From Gemmobacter denitrificans (GTDB lineage: Bacteria; Pseudomonadota; Alphaproteobacteria; Rhodobacterales; Rhodobacteraceae): a stretch of DNA of 64,000 nt. Made by a program: the position numbers and the translations under genes. Position 1 is the first letter of the stretch. Each line of letters starts with the position of its first letter. The stretch covers positions 124,001-188,000 of the forward strand of contig NZ_JBALHR010000005.1 of NCBI RefSeq assembly GCF_036964905.1, in the 5' to 3' direction. Below the pieces are notes generated by a model. The model worked only from the letters and a program-made list of their open reading frames with translations, ran no database searches and was not told the DNA's origin. Below, one piece after another: positions 52,578 to 60,881 of this stretch.

Positions 52578-52602
52578 TGCTGTAGCCAACTATCCTACAG
52601 CA
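52578..52602 (-). promoter_or_regulatory. Inverted repeat upstream of the CapD-type gene
   Basis: TGCTGTAG (52578-52585) and CTACAGCA (52595-52602) are perfect inverted repeats with a 9-base spacer, 39 bases upstream of the ATG. The geometry suits a dimeric repressor or activator site. The regulator is unknown. Confidence 0.5.
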
Positions 52603-52666
52603 CGAAACCTATCCGATCCCCGCATGTGCAACAAGGCCCGGCAATTGAGTCGCCCAGGGAAGGGCG

Positions 52667-53299
52667 TCATTCCGCCCGTTTTCTGAAAAACGGGCGCAGC
52701 AAGACACCGAAACCTGTCTGGGCGATCAGCTTCAGGTCCAGACACAGGCTCTGGTTCTGCTGATAGATCAGGTCCAGCTTGGCCTTGGCCGGCACACAGC
52801 GGCGACTATAGGCAGCGTCAGTTTCTGCGGCTGTCCGGCATTGCGCTAATATCCACGCCTCGTGCCGGTGATAGTGAAGCGAGGCCAGTCCGGTAATCCC
52901 GGGACGGCTTTGCAGCACGCGGGCATAAAGGTCGGGAAAGCGTTCGACATAAATCCTCAGCGGAGGGCGTGGACCGACAAAGCTCATGTCGCCGCGCAGC
53001 ACGTTCCACAATTGCGGAATTTCGTCCAGCCTTGCGCGACGCAACATCCGCCCTGTCGGGGTCACCCGGCTTGCCTTGTCCCCCCCCGAAACACCACTGT
53101 CAGAGACAACCACCGTCATCGTGCGCAATTTCCACAGCGCAAAGGGCCGACCCGGCGCCCGCATCCGTTCCGACACATAGAACAGCGGCCTGCCGTCCTT
53201 CACCAGCAGAACCAGAAGCAACAGCGCAAAGGGCAGCGCCAGCACGGCCATCAGCAGCAGTGCCAGCGCAATATCGAACAGACGTTTCTGCGGCGTCAT
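52667..53299 (-). CDS. Sugar-phosphate transferase (WcaJ/undecaprenyl-phosphate type)
   Basis: 210 residues from the ATG at 53299, which overlaps the epimerase stop. One membrane segment (LALLLMAVLALPFALLLLVLL, split around residue 20) is followed by the bacterial sugar transferase signature: KLRTM, RLDEIPQLWNVLRGDMSFVGPRPP. It starts repeat-unit synthesis by moving a sugar-1-phosphate to undecaprenyl phosphate. Shorter than WcaJ because the extra N-terminal helices are absent. Confidence 0.93.
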   Translation of the reverse strand: MTPQKRLFDIALALLLMAVLALPFALLLLVLLVKDGRPLFYVSERMRAPGRPFALWKLRTMTVVVSDSGVSGGDKASRVTPTGRMLRRARLDEIPQLWNVLRGDMSFVGPRPPLRIYVERFPDLYARVLQSRPGITGLASLHYHRHEAWILAQCRTAAETDAAYSRRCVPAKAKLDLIYQQNQSLCLDLKLIAQTGFGVLLRPFFRKRAE

Positions 53300-54162
53300 C
53301 GCCAAACCTTTCCGGCACAGCGCCAATCCGCGACCATCTCAGCCACATCGCCACTGCCTGCAAGCCGGGGGAATAGGGCCTCAAGCCGGGCAGTCGCAAG
53401 CTCCACCCTGGGCAGAGCGGCGGGATTTGCAGCGCCGAACCGCCACGGCAGGCCCACGGCATCCAGCAGTTCTGCCATCGACACCGCTCCGGGGGCTGCA
53501 ATGTTCAGCACCTGCGGCAAATTCCCCTGATAGGTGCAAAGCGCAGCCAGAACCCGCGCCAGCGCGCCCGGCCCGATGTAAGACCGCTCCGGCCCACCGG
53601 TCTGGCCCGCCACAGGGTCCAGCGTCACCGTGCCCCCCCGCTGCAATGCCGCCCCGACCAGCGCATCCGCCCCCAGAATATTGCCGATACGCAGCGACGT
53701 TACCCCTTGGCGACCCAGAAGCGCGCGCTCCATGTCCGCCTTGGCCTCGCCATAGGGCGATACCGGGGTCGGCGGTGCCGCTTCGTCCAGCGGGCTGCCG
53801 TCAGCATGGCCACGCCCGTAAACCGCCGCCGATGATGCCAGCAGCACACGCCGCGCGCCAAGACGTTCGGCGGTTTCGCAGGCAGCCTCTGCCAAAGCCG
53901 TATTGGCGGCCAGTGCCGTGCTATCCCCCGCGATCACGCCAGACAGGCACAGCACCGTGCCACCCACCAGTTCGGGCAGATCAGCGGACAGCGGGCCTTC
54001 CAGCGGAGCCCAGTTGATCCAGCCGTCCCTCAGGGCACCCGCCCGCCCCTGCCAGATAACCCGCCCGTCCATGCCTGCCCACTCGGCCTGCAACAGACGC
54101 CCCAGCCGACCGGTGGCCCCCATGACCAGGATCCCGCAGGCGGGCAAGTGATCGCCGATCAT
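53296..54162 (-). CDS. NAD(P)-dependent epimerase/dehydratase
   Basis: 288 residues from the ATG at 54162; 54180 is an alternative. NAD-binding GATGRLG at 15-21, SSAAVYGRG and the catalytic YGEAK in SPYGEAKADME are present. It probably modifies a nucleotide sugar for the adjacent transferase. The exact substrate is unknown. Divergent from the export lipoprotein gene. Confidence 0.87.
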   Translation of the reverse strand: MIGDHLPACGILVMGATGRLGRLLQAEWAGMDGRVIWQGRAGALRDGWINWAPLEGPLSADLPELVGGTVLCLSGVIAGDSTALAANTALAEAACETAERLGARRVLLASSAAVYGRGHADGSPLDEAAPPTPVSPYGEAKADMERALLGRQGVTSLRIGNILGADALVGAALQRGGTVTLDPVAGQTGGPERSYIGPGALARVLAALCTYQGNLPQVLNIAAPGAVSMAELLDAVGLPWRFGAANPAALPRVELATARLEALFPRLAGSGDVAEMVADWRCAGKVWR

Positions 54163-54276
54163 GGTTTGCGCCCCATTCATTCCCAACTCGGCAGTTGAAC
54201 CTGCACTCCGCCCCAAGTATCGTGACCCGACTGCTTTCGTCCACCCTGCCAGGTGGTGCGCCTTCGGAGTAATTTC

Positions 54277-55401
54277 ATGCCTTTCAATACCGGAAAGCTG
54301 TTGCTGCTGACAGCTGGCCTGTCCCTGTTGTCCGCCTGCGGCGATCTTCCCGGCGGCGGGCCCAGTGCAGCGCAGGTTCTGAAAGGGGCCGACGAAGAGA
54401 ATGCCAGCTTCGCGGTGGAATTTGTCACCCGCGACAGCTTGCAACGGCTGAAGCAATGGCCGCGCAAAGGCGGCCCGGCGGTGGCGGGCTGGATTTCGCG
54501 TGAACGTGGGCCCGCCTCACAATTGGTCGAGCCGGGCGATACGCTGGATCTGGCCATCTGGGACAATGGCGAAAGCTCGCTGCTCACCCAGTCCGGGCAG
54601 AAGGTTGTCGATCTCAAGGCGATCCGGGTCAATTCTGCGGGTGAGGTCTTCCTGCCCTATGTGGACCGCGTCCATATCGCCAAGATGACGCCGGATGCCG
54701 CACGAGATGCGATTCAGCAGGAATTTGCAGACATCATCCCGACTGCGCAGGTCCAGCTGAGCCATACGCCGGGGCGGCAAAGCTCGGTCGATCTGGTCAG
54801 CGGTGTGGCCAAGCCGGGCAACTATCCGATGCCCGACCGCGATATGACGGTGCTGGCATTGCTGGCTTTGGGGGGCGGCATCTCTGATGGGCTGAAGAAC
54901 CCGCAGGTCCGGCTGATGCGGGGCGGCAAGCTCTACGGGATTTCGGCAGAAAAGCTGCTGGCGTCGCCACAATTCGACACAACCCTGCGCGGCGGCGACA
55001 AGGTGTTCGTGGCTGAAGATGATCGCTATTTCCTTGCCCTTGGTGCTGCCAAGACCGAAGCGCAGATCCGCTTTCCCCAAGACAACCTGAATGCACTGGA
55101 TGCGGCCTCTCTGGCAGGCGGGCTGAATGATGCCCGGGCCAACCCCAAGGGCGTGCTGGTCTTGCGCGATTACGACAGCCGCCATCTGCGCGCCGACGGC
55201 ACCGGGCCGACCAAGGAACGCACCATCTTTGCCATCGATCTGACAACTGCCGACGGCCTGTTCAGTGCGGGGGAATTCCGCATCGAAGACCGCGATCTGG
55301 TCCTGGTGACCGAAAGCTCGATCAACAAGACCGATACGGTTCTGGGGATCATTGGCCAGTCGCTGGGTCTGGCACGGCGCACGACACAGATCGTTGAATA
55401 A
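54277..55401 (+). CDS. Wza/GfcE-type polysaccharide export lipoprotein
   Basis: 374 residues from the ATG at 54277 with GGAG upstream. The lipobox LSAC gives an outer-membrane lipoprotein. The Poly_export domain (LVEPGDTLDLAIWDNG, GEVFLPYVDRVHIAKMTPDAA) is followed by SLBB-type repeats (VAKPGNYPMPDRDMTVLALLALGGG). It forms the outer-membrane channel. No Wzc kinase or other chain-length protein is near. Confidence 0.9.
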   Translation: MPFNTGKLLLLTAGLSLLSACGDLPGGGPSAAQVLKGADEENASFAVEFVTRDSLQRLKQWPRKGGPAVAGWISRERGPASQLVEPGDTLDLAIWDNGESSLLTQSGQKVVDLKAIRVNSAGEVFLPYVDRVHIAKMTPDAARDAIQQEFADIIPTAQVQLSHTPGRQSSVDLVSGVAKPGNYPMPDRDMTVLALLALGGGISDGLKNPQVRLMRGGKLYGISAEKLLASPQFDTTLRGGDKVFVAEDDRYFLALGAAKTEAQIRFPQDNLNALDAASLAGGLNDARANPKGVLVLRDYDSRHLRADGTGPTKERTIFAIDLTTADGLFSAGEFRIEDRDLVLVTESSINKTDTVLGIIGQSLGLARRTTQIVE

Positions 55402-55421
55402 CACCGCTGTAGGCGGGGGCG

Positions 55422-55868
55422 TCAGTCCTCGCCTTCCAGCTTGGTGCGCATCTCGCGCAGCACGGGCAACACCGCGCGCACCCGATCCGCGCCCAGCGAT
55501 TGCACGACCTCGCCAATCAGGGGCGCGATGGCCTGCACGGCCGCATCGCGGGCTGATCGGCCAGCCGGGCTGATCGCCACGAACTTGCGCCGCGCATCAT
55601 CCCAATCGGGGCGGATATGCACATGCCCGGCCCATTCCAGCTTGGTCAATGTATTGGTCATGGCCCCGCGCGTCACATGGAAGCTGCGCGCCAGTTGCGC
55701 CGGAGTGCGTTCCTCGTTCAGTCGGGCCAGATGGTTCAAGACCCCGAAATGCGAAATTTCCATGCCCTTGGGCAGCACCTTGCTGATGCGATTGCGGGCC
55801 AGCTGATCCGCCATGAACAGCTCGCCAAACAGGGCAATCGCCAGATCATCGGTCTTTTCGGCCATCAT
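55422..55868 (-). CDS. MarR-family transcriptional regulator
   Basis: 148 residues, a winged-helix dimer. The recognition region is RTPAQLARSFHVTRGAMTNTLTKLE and the wing has DWDDARRKFVAISPAG. It overlaps the nitrilase stop by ATGA, so it is the last gene of comF-grxC-nit-marR. Effector and targets are unknown. Confidence 0.92.
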   Translation of the reverse strand: MMAEKTDDLAIALFGELFMADQLARNRISKVLPKGMEISHFGVLNHLARLNEERTPAQLARSFHVTRGAMTNTLTKLEWAGHVHIRPDWDDARRKFVAISPAGRSARDAAVQAIAPLIGEVVQSLGADRVRAVLPVLREMRTKLEGED

Positions 55869-56707
55869 GGGCCTTCAAACGCGCGGTCATGTGACAGCGA
55901 CGGCACCCGCGCCCGTGCCTGCGCCACCTCGGCCAGATCCAGATCGACCAAGGTCACACCCGGTTCGGTCCCTGCATCGGCCAGCACCTCGCCCCAGGGC
56001 GCAACGGCAATGCTGTGCCCGTGGGTGCGGCGGCCTTTGCCCTGCCGTTCCGGGTGAAACCCGGTCTGTGCCGGGGCCAGCACGAAGCAACCGGTTTCAA
56101 TCGCCCGCGCCCGCAACAGGGTTTCCCAATGCGCTTGTCCCGTCAGGTGGTTGAAGGCGGCGGGCACAGTCAGGATATCCGCCCCCGCCTGTGCCAGCCG
56201 ACGAAACAGATGGGGAAAGCGCAGATCATAGCAGACAGCCATGCCGATCTTGCCAAAGGGAGCATCCGCCAGCACAGCACGCGCGCCCGGGCGATAGGCC
56301 GCGCTTTCGCGGTAGATTTCGGTTTCCGACACATTCACGTCGAACATGTGAATCTTGTCATAGCGCGCGGCAATGCCGCCATCCGGACCGATCAGGAAGG
56401 ACCGGTTGGCAAAGCGCCCGTCCGCGTCCTGCGTCAGCAGCCCCAGCGATCCGATCAACAGCCAGATGCCCTGCGCCGCCGCTTCGGCCTTCAAGGCAGC
56501 CAACGTGGGATCATCGTCCTCAGACCTCAGGGTCTGGCGCAAATGTTCACGGCTGGAGGTCAGCACGTTCGTGCATTCGGGTGTCAACACAAACTGCGCC
56601 CCACCCGCCACGGCAGCGCGGATATGGGCCTGCGTTTCCGCCAGATTGGCGACCGGATCATCGCCGACGGTCAATTGAACAAGAGCGCAGCGCAAGGTGC
56701 CGGACAT
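55865..56707 (-). CDS. Carbon-nitrogen hydrolase (nitrilase superfamily, Nit1-like)
   Basis: 280 residues. The catalytic triad is E44 (TPECTN), K118 (RYDKIHMFDV) and C159 (AVCYDLRFP). Nit1-type amidases remove the damaged form of glutathione (deaminated GSH), which fits the neighbouring glutaredoxin, but the substrate is inferred from the family only. Confidence 0.92.
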   Translation of the reverse strand: MSGTLRCALVQLTVGDDPVANLAETQAHIRAAVAGGAQFVLTPECTNVLTSSREHLRQTLRSEDDDPTLAALKAEAAAQGIWLLIGSLGLLTQDADGRFANRSFLIGPDGGIAARYDKIHMFDVNVSETEIYRESAAYRPGARAVLADAPFGKIGMAVCYDLRFPHLFRRLAQAGADILTVPAAFNHLTGQAHWETLLRARAIETGCFVLAPAQTGFHPERQGKGRRTHGHSIAVAPWGEVLADAGTEPGVTLVDLDLAEVAQARARVPSLSHDRAFEGP

Positions 56708-56710
56708 GGA

Positions 56711-56968
56711 TCAGCCCGCCAGAAGGCGGTCCAGCCGACCCTCTTCGTCCAGCGCGTGAATATCGTCACTGCCGCCCACATGCTGCCCGCCAATGAAAAT
56801 CTGCGGCACGGTACGGCGGCCATTGGCGCGGCGGGTCATCGCCTCGCGCAGCGCCGGATCACGGCTGACGTCGATTTCGGTGAATGCCGCGCCCTTGCGG
56901 GTCAGCAGTCGCTTGGCGGCCAGACAATAGGGGCAGGTCGGCGTGGTGTAGATTTCGACGGTGGTCAT
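56711..56968 (-). CDS. grxC: Glutaredoxin 3
   Basis: 85 residues from the ATG at 56968. The active site CPYC is at 12-15; TVPQIFIGGQHVGGSDD is the glutathione-binding part. It reduces disulfides with glutathione. Lies 3 bases upstream of the nitrilase gene in the same operon. Confidence 0.97.
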   Translation of the reverse strand: MTTVEIYTTPTCPYCLAAKRLLTRKGAAFTEIDVSRDPALREAMTRRANGRRTVPQIFIGGQHVGGSDDIHALDEEGRLDRLLAG

Positions 56969-57004
56969 GGCATCCCCTTTGCTTTTGCAGCGCACTATAG
57001 GGAT

Positions 57005-57727
57005 TTAGCTGTCCTTCGCAACGCGGCACATGACCACCACGTCAACCCGCGCCGCGCCTGCGGCCAGACAGGCCTCGGCACAGGCGGCCAACGTGGCCCC
57101 CGAAGTCATGACATCATCCACCAGAAGCACGGGTCGCCCCTCGATCTGCCACAGCCGCCGATCATTCATGCGGATCGCCCCGTCGATATTGGCAAAACGG
57201 CCCTCGCGGTCGCGGCCTTCCTGACTGCGGGTATTGCGGCGGCGGATCAGAAGATCGGGGCAATGCGGCAGGCCAGCCAGCCGCGCCAAAGCCCCTGCCA
57301 GGAGCGCCGATTGATTGTATCGGCGTTTCAGCAGCCGCATCCAGTGCAAGGGCACCGGTGCCACCAGCGTATCGGGTGCCAGCAAGGGATCGGCGGCCCG
57401 CTTCAACCAGCCTGCGGCCGGTTTGGCCAGATCCAGCCGATCCCCATGTTTCAGCGCCATTACCATGCGGCGGGCATTATCCTTGTACAGCATTGCCGCC
57501 CGCCCCCGGCTCCAGGGTCGGGCAATGGTCAGACAGTCATCACATTGCACAGGCCCTGCGGCTTCATCGCCCGGCAGCGGGGTGCCACAGCAATCGCAGA
57601 CAAGACCGGTGATGAACGGGGTCTCACGCCAGCAACGGGAACAGAGACCGAAATCGGTGGTCACGAAGGCATCGCAAGACAGGCATTGCGGCGGATAAAC
57701 CAATTGCAGCGCGGCTTGCATTCTCAT
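57005..57727 (-). CDS. comF: ComF-family phosphoribosyltransferase-like protein
   Basis: 240 residues. The N-terminus holds zinc-type cysteines (C15, C18, C29, C32 and C44-C65). The phosphoribosyltransferase loop is VLLVDDVMTSGATL. ComF is needed for DNA uptake in transformable bacteria, and the related Rhodobacter homologue for gene transfer agent uptake. Upstream GGAGG supports the start. Confidence 0.92.
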   Translation of the reverse strand: MRMQAALQLVYPPQCLSCDAFVTTDFGLCSRCWRETPFITGLVCDCCGTPLPGDEAAGPVQCDDCLTIARPWSRGRAAMLYKDNARRMVMALKHGDRLDLAKPAAGWLKRAADPLLAPDTLVAPVPLHWMRLLKRRYNQSALLAGALARLAGLPHCPDLLIRRRNTRSQEGRDREGRFANIDGAIRMNDRRLWQIEGRPVLLVDDVMTSGATLAACAEACLAAGAARVDVVVMCRVAKDS

Positions 57728-57764
57728 CCGACCCTCCTATGGTCTCGGCACAAAGGAGACCGGC

Positions 57765-58577
57765 ATGAGCCCCCCGCCGCTGACAGATCGCACCGCCCTG
57801 ATCCGCAACCGCCGCCGCGCCCGCCGCGACGCGCTGTTTCTTCATGACGAATGCGTCTTCGAAGTGCAGGAGAGACTGAGCGCAGTTAACAGGCGGTTTA
57901 CAAACCCGGCGATCATCACGCCTTTCCCGGAAATCTGGGCAGATGTGCTGCCGGGGGCACGGCTTCTGCCCGATGATGATGTGCTGGATCTGGCCCCCGA
58001 AGCGCATGATCTGGTGATTCACGCCATGGCGTTGCATTGGGCCAATGATCCGGTTGGCCAATTGGTGCAGTGCCGCCGCGCTCTGCGCCCTGACGGGCTG
58101 TTGCTGGCCTTCGCGCTGGGCGGCCAGACCCTGCACGAATTGCGCTCCGCACTCGCGCAGGCCGAGGCACTGGTGACAGGCGGCCTGTCACCCCGGGTCC
58201 TGCCGATGGCCGAAATCCGCGATCTGGGTGGCCTGTTGCAACGCGCCGGTCTGAACCTGCCGGTGGCCGATGCCTTTACCCGGCAGGCCAGCTATCGCGA
58301 TCTGCCCCATCTCGTGTCCGATCTGCGCGGGATGGGCGAAGTCAGTGCCCTGAACGACCGGCCACGCCGCTTTGCCCCCAAGGCCCTGTTCGCCATGGCA
58401 GCCATGGAATATGGCACCCATTTCGGTTTGCCCGATGGCCGCATCCCCGCCACGTTCGAAATGATCTGCCTGACCGGCTGGGCCCCGCATGACAGCCAGC
58501 AGAAGCCCTTGCGCCCCGGATCGGCCGTGGCCCGGCTGGAAGATGCCCTGAAGGCTGCGACGAAACACGGCAGTTGA
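57765..58577 (+). CDS. Methyltransferase-like protein (BioC/NDUFAF5 group) without motif I
   Basis: 270 residues. The later half matches class I methyltransferases of the BioC/NDUFAF5 group: HDLVIHAMALHWANDPVGQL and RRALRPDGLLLAFALGG. The glycine-rich SAM loop expected about 50 residues before that is absent; the region reads FPEIWADVLPGARLLPDDD. It may be a non-catalytic assembly factor. Divergent from comF and 49 bases upstream of hemH. Confidence 0.78.
   Translation: MSPPPLTDRTALIRNRRRARRDALFLHDECVFEVQERLSAVNRRFTNPAIITPFPEIWADVLPGARLLPDDDVLDLAPEAHDLVIHAMALHWANDPVGQLVQCRRALRPDGLLLAFALGGQTLHELRSALAQAEALVTGGLSPRVLPMAEIRDLGGLLQRAGLNLPVADAFTRQASYRDLPHLVSDLRGMGEVSALNDRPRRFAPKALFAMAAMEYGTHFGLPDGRIPATFEMICLTGWAPHDSQQKPLRPGSAVARLEDALKAATKHGS
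57886..57900. promoter_or_regulatory. CtrA-like box in coding sequence, 160 bases upstream of comF
   Basis: TTAA (57886-57889), seven bases, TTTA (57897-57900): 7 of 8 matches. It lies inside the methyltransferase-like gene, so it may be chance. Confidence 0.2.
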
Positions 58578-58626
58578 CCCTGCCCATTCCCGGTCTATCT
58601 GGGCGGCAAGACAAAAGGAGAGACCC

Positions 58627-59712
58627 ATGCTCGATGCGCTGCGCGATGCGGTGACCGGCCTGATCGGCCCCGGAACCGGCAGGCTGGCCCATGCCCCCGC
58701 CGATCATCCGCCGGTAAAGGCCGCCAGAATCGGCATCCTTCTGGCCAATCTGGGCACACCGGATGCGACCGATTACTGGTCCATGCGGCGCTATCTGAAT
58801 GAATTCCTGTCAGATCGCCGGGTGATCGACTATCCGGCCTGGAAATGGCAGCCGCTGTTGCAGTTGATCATCCTGACCAAACGCCCCTTCACCAGCGGTG
58901 CCAATTACAAGCTGATCTGGGACAAGGAGCGGAACGAAAGCCCGCTGATGACCATCACGCGCGACCAGACACAGGCGGTGGCGGCAGAGTTGACGGCTGA
59001 ATACGGCGACCGGGTCATGGTCGATTTCTGCATGCGCTATGGCAATCCCTCCACGCTGTCCAAGGTGCAGGCCATGGTAGAGGCAGGCTGCGAGAAGATC
59101 CTGTTCTGCCCGCTGTATCCGCAATATGCAGGGGCCACCACCGCAACGGCGAATGACCAGTTTTTCCGCGCCATGATGAAACAGGGCCGCCAGCCCGCCA
59201 GCCGCACCCTGCCGGAATATTTCGATCATCCCGCCTATATCGAGGCCTTGGCGCAATCGGTGGAACGGGCCTATGCCGCGCTGGATCACCGGCCCGATGT
59301 GCTGGTGGCCAGCTACCACGGCATGCCGAAACGCTATCTGATGGAAGGCGACCCCTACCACTGCCAATGCCAGAAGACCTCACGCCTGCTGCGCGAACGG
59401 CTGGGTTGGGAAAAGGGCGAGATCATCACCACCTTCCAGTCGGTCTTTGGCCGCGAGGAATGGCTGCGCCCCTATACGGTGGAGCATGTGGCCGAACTGG
59501 CCAAACAGGGCAAGAAGCGCATCGCCGTCATCGCGCCCGCCTTCAGCGCCGATTGCATCGAAACGCTGGAAGAAATCAACGGCGAGATTCGCGAGAGTTT
59601 TGAACATGCCGGGGGCGAGGTCTTTACCTATATCCCCTGCCTGAATGCCGAACCCGCCCATATTGCCGCGCTTACCGCGGTGATCCGCGAGAACCTCGCC
59701 GGTTGGGTCTGA
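58627..59712 (+). CDS. hemH: Ferrochelatase
   Basis: 361 residues. Active-site features ILLANLGTPD, ASYHGMPKRYLMEGDPY (His for metal) and TFQSVFGREEWLRPYT are present, and the C-terminal PAFSADCIETLEEI is typical. It inserts iron into protoporphyrin IX at the end of heme synthesis. It ends before a terminator shared with the convergent small gene. Confidence 0.98.
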   Translation: MLDALRDAVTGLIGPGTGRLAHAPADHPPVKAARIGILLANLGTPDATDYWSMRRYLNEFLSDRRVIDYPAWKWQPLLQLIILTKRPFTSGANYKLIWDKERNESPLMTITRDQTQAVAAELTAEYGDRVMVDFCMRYGNPSTLSKVQAMVEAGCEKILFCPLYPQYAGATTATANDQFFRAMMKQGRQPASRTLPEYFDHPAYIEALAQSVERAYAALDHRPDVLVASYHGMPKRYLMEGDPYHCQCQKTSRLLRERLGWEKGEIITTFQSVFGREEWLRPYTVEHVAELAKQGKKRIAVIAPAFSADCIETLEEINGEIRESFEHAGGEVFTYIPCLNAEPAHIAALTAVIRENLAGWV

Positions 59713-59781
59713 TTGTTCAGGCAGGGGGCATATGCGCCCCCGGCACTGGATCGCGACAACAACACCAGCCTAAAAGAAAAA

Positions 59782-59803
59782 GGCGCCAGGTTGCCCTGAC
59801 GCC
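59782..59803. terminator. Bidirectional terminator between hemH and the small gene
   Basis: GGCGCCAGG (59782-59790) and CCTGACGCC (59795-59803) form a 9-bp stem with one G-U wobble. On the minus strand the loop is GCAA (a GNRA tetraloop) and TTTTTCTTTTA follows; on the plus strand CTTTCCTT follows. Confidence 0.8.
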
Positions 59804-59826
59804 CTTTCCTTGACAGCCAGTGTCGA

Positions 59827-60006
59827 TCAGTTGGCAGCAGCAGCAGCCACGACCAGCAGGAGCAGCAGCGGAACAACGATGCCGCCAGCCGACGACGAGG
59901 TCGCGGCTTCAACAACTTCCGGCTCCATGACCGGCTCGGCGACGCCGCCGGCGAAAGCAGTGGTAGCAGCAACCGACAGAACGGCGGCGAGAGCGAGTTT
60001 CTTCAT
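59827..60006 (-). CDS. Small exported Val/Ala-rich protein beside hemH
   Basis: 59 residues from the ATG at 60006 with GGAGG upstream. Signal peptide ending AFA before GG. The mature part has an acidic Pro region (VAEPVMEPEVVEA), a Ser/Gly hinge (TSSSAGG) and a hydrophobic end (IVVPLLLLLVVAAAAAN). It shares this plan with the protein at 47398-47613. It has nothing of ferrochelatase, although its position could bring that name by transfer. Function unknown. Confidence 0.8.
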   Translation of the reverse strand: MKKLALAAVLSVAATTAFAGGVAEPVMEPEVVEAATSSSAGGIVVPLLLLLVVAAAAAN

Positions 60007-60126
60007 GTTAACCTCCAGATATTGCACGGCGGCGATTTTTGCAGAGGCGCGACCGTGCACCCAAGACTGTACCTCGTATTGCGCTGTGTACCCACGAAAC
60101 AAGGCCTGCGCAATGCAGGGCAGATG

Positions 60127-60144
60127 GCGGGCCTTTCGGCCCGC
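60127..60144 (-). terminator. Hairpin downstream of the first L,D-transpeptidase
   Basis: GCGGGCC (60127-60133) and GGCCCGC (60138-60144) pair with loop GAAA on the minus strand (GNRA type), 10 bases after the stop codon. No T-run follows. Confidence 0.5.
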
Positions 60145-60154
60145 GGCGATATCG

Positions 60155-60721
60155 TCAAATTAGCAACACTTGCGTACCAATCTGAACGAATTCGAAAAGC
60201 TCTTCGACATGCTCGTTATACATGCCAACACAACCATTTGATGATTTACGGCCGATCTTTCGCGTATCGTGTGTGCCATGAATCCGGTAGGCGGGCCAGC
60301 CCAGCCACATGGCGCGGGTGCCCAGCGGATTGTCCGGCCCGGGCGGGATGTAATCCGGCCAATCGGGATTGCGCTGTTTCATCGAAGCGGTGGGCCGCCA
60401 GTCCGGCCCGACCACTTTCTTGATGATCTCGGTCCGCCCGCGCCGCGTCAGTTCCTCCGACAGTGGAATCGACGTCGGGTACAGCCGGTAGATCGACTGG
60501 TCAGCCGACCAGAAATGCAGCACGCGCGACTGGGTATCAACGAGGATGGCCCCCTTGTTGAGCGTGGTGAAATAGGGCTGCCAATCCAGCATGCGAAAAC
60601 TGGACACGTTGTTGCGCACAGGTTCTTCGGCCAAGGCGGGCAAGGCTGCAGCACCGAATGCCACTGCGGCCCCCCCGAGCAGGGCGCGGCGGGTTGGCTT
60701 GAAGGGTGTGTCAGCAGACAT
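60155..60721 (-). CDS. Exported L,D-transpeptidase (YkuD domain)
   Basis: 188 residues from the ATG at 60721. The N-terminus TRRALLGGAAVAFGAAALPALA (read across residues 10-31) is a Tat-like signal with paired Arg. The active site is HGTHDTRKIG and SSNGCVGMYN, with the Cys nucleophile. It cross-links peptidoglycan 3-3 or attaches proteins to it. Divergent from the CAP lipoprotein gene. Confidence 0.9.
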   Translation of the reverse strand: MSADTPFKPTRRALLGGAAVAFGAAALPALAEEPVRNNVSSFRMLDWQPYFTTLNKGAILVDTQSRVLHFWSADQSIYRLYPTSIPLSEELTRRGRTEIIKKVVGPDWRPTASMKQRNPDWPDYIPPGPDNPLGTRAMWLGWPAYRIHGTHDTRKIGRKSSNGCVGMYNEHVEELFEFVQIGTQVLLI

Positions 60722-60881
60722 CGGCTGAACTCCATTGACGAATGACTGGGCGGTTTCTAGCCACATCGGACGCTGCCCGCAAATCAAACAGTCGTCAATC
60801 GGCGGTTTCACGCAGAGTTGGGTTTGCCCCCGCAGCCGGGATTGGATAAAGACGGTTCGATTGAACATCTGGTGTGAAACT

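Noticed and set aside
52673..52696. Hairpin CGCCCGTTTT / AAAACGGGCG near the end of the sugar transferase gene
   Set aside because: It lies inside the coding end and no T-run follows after the stop, so I did not list it as a terminator.
56015..57847. 610-codon open frame opposite the nitrilase, glutaredoxin and comF genes
   Set aside because: It spans three well-identified genes on the other strand and has no family resemblance.
59827..60006. Naming the small gene beside hemH a ferrochelatase
   Set aside because: It is a 59-residue exported protein with no chelatase motif; the true enzyme is at 58627-59712.
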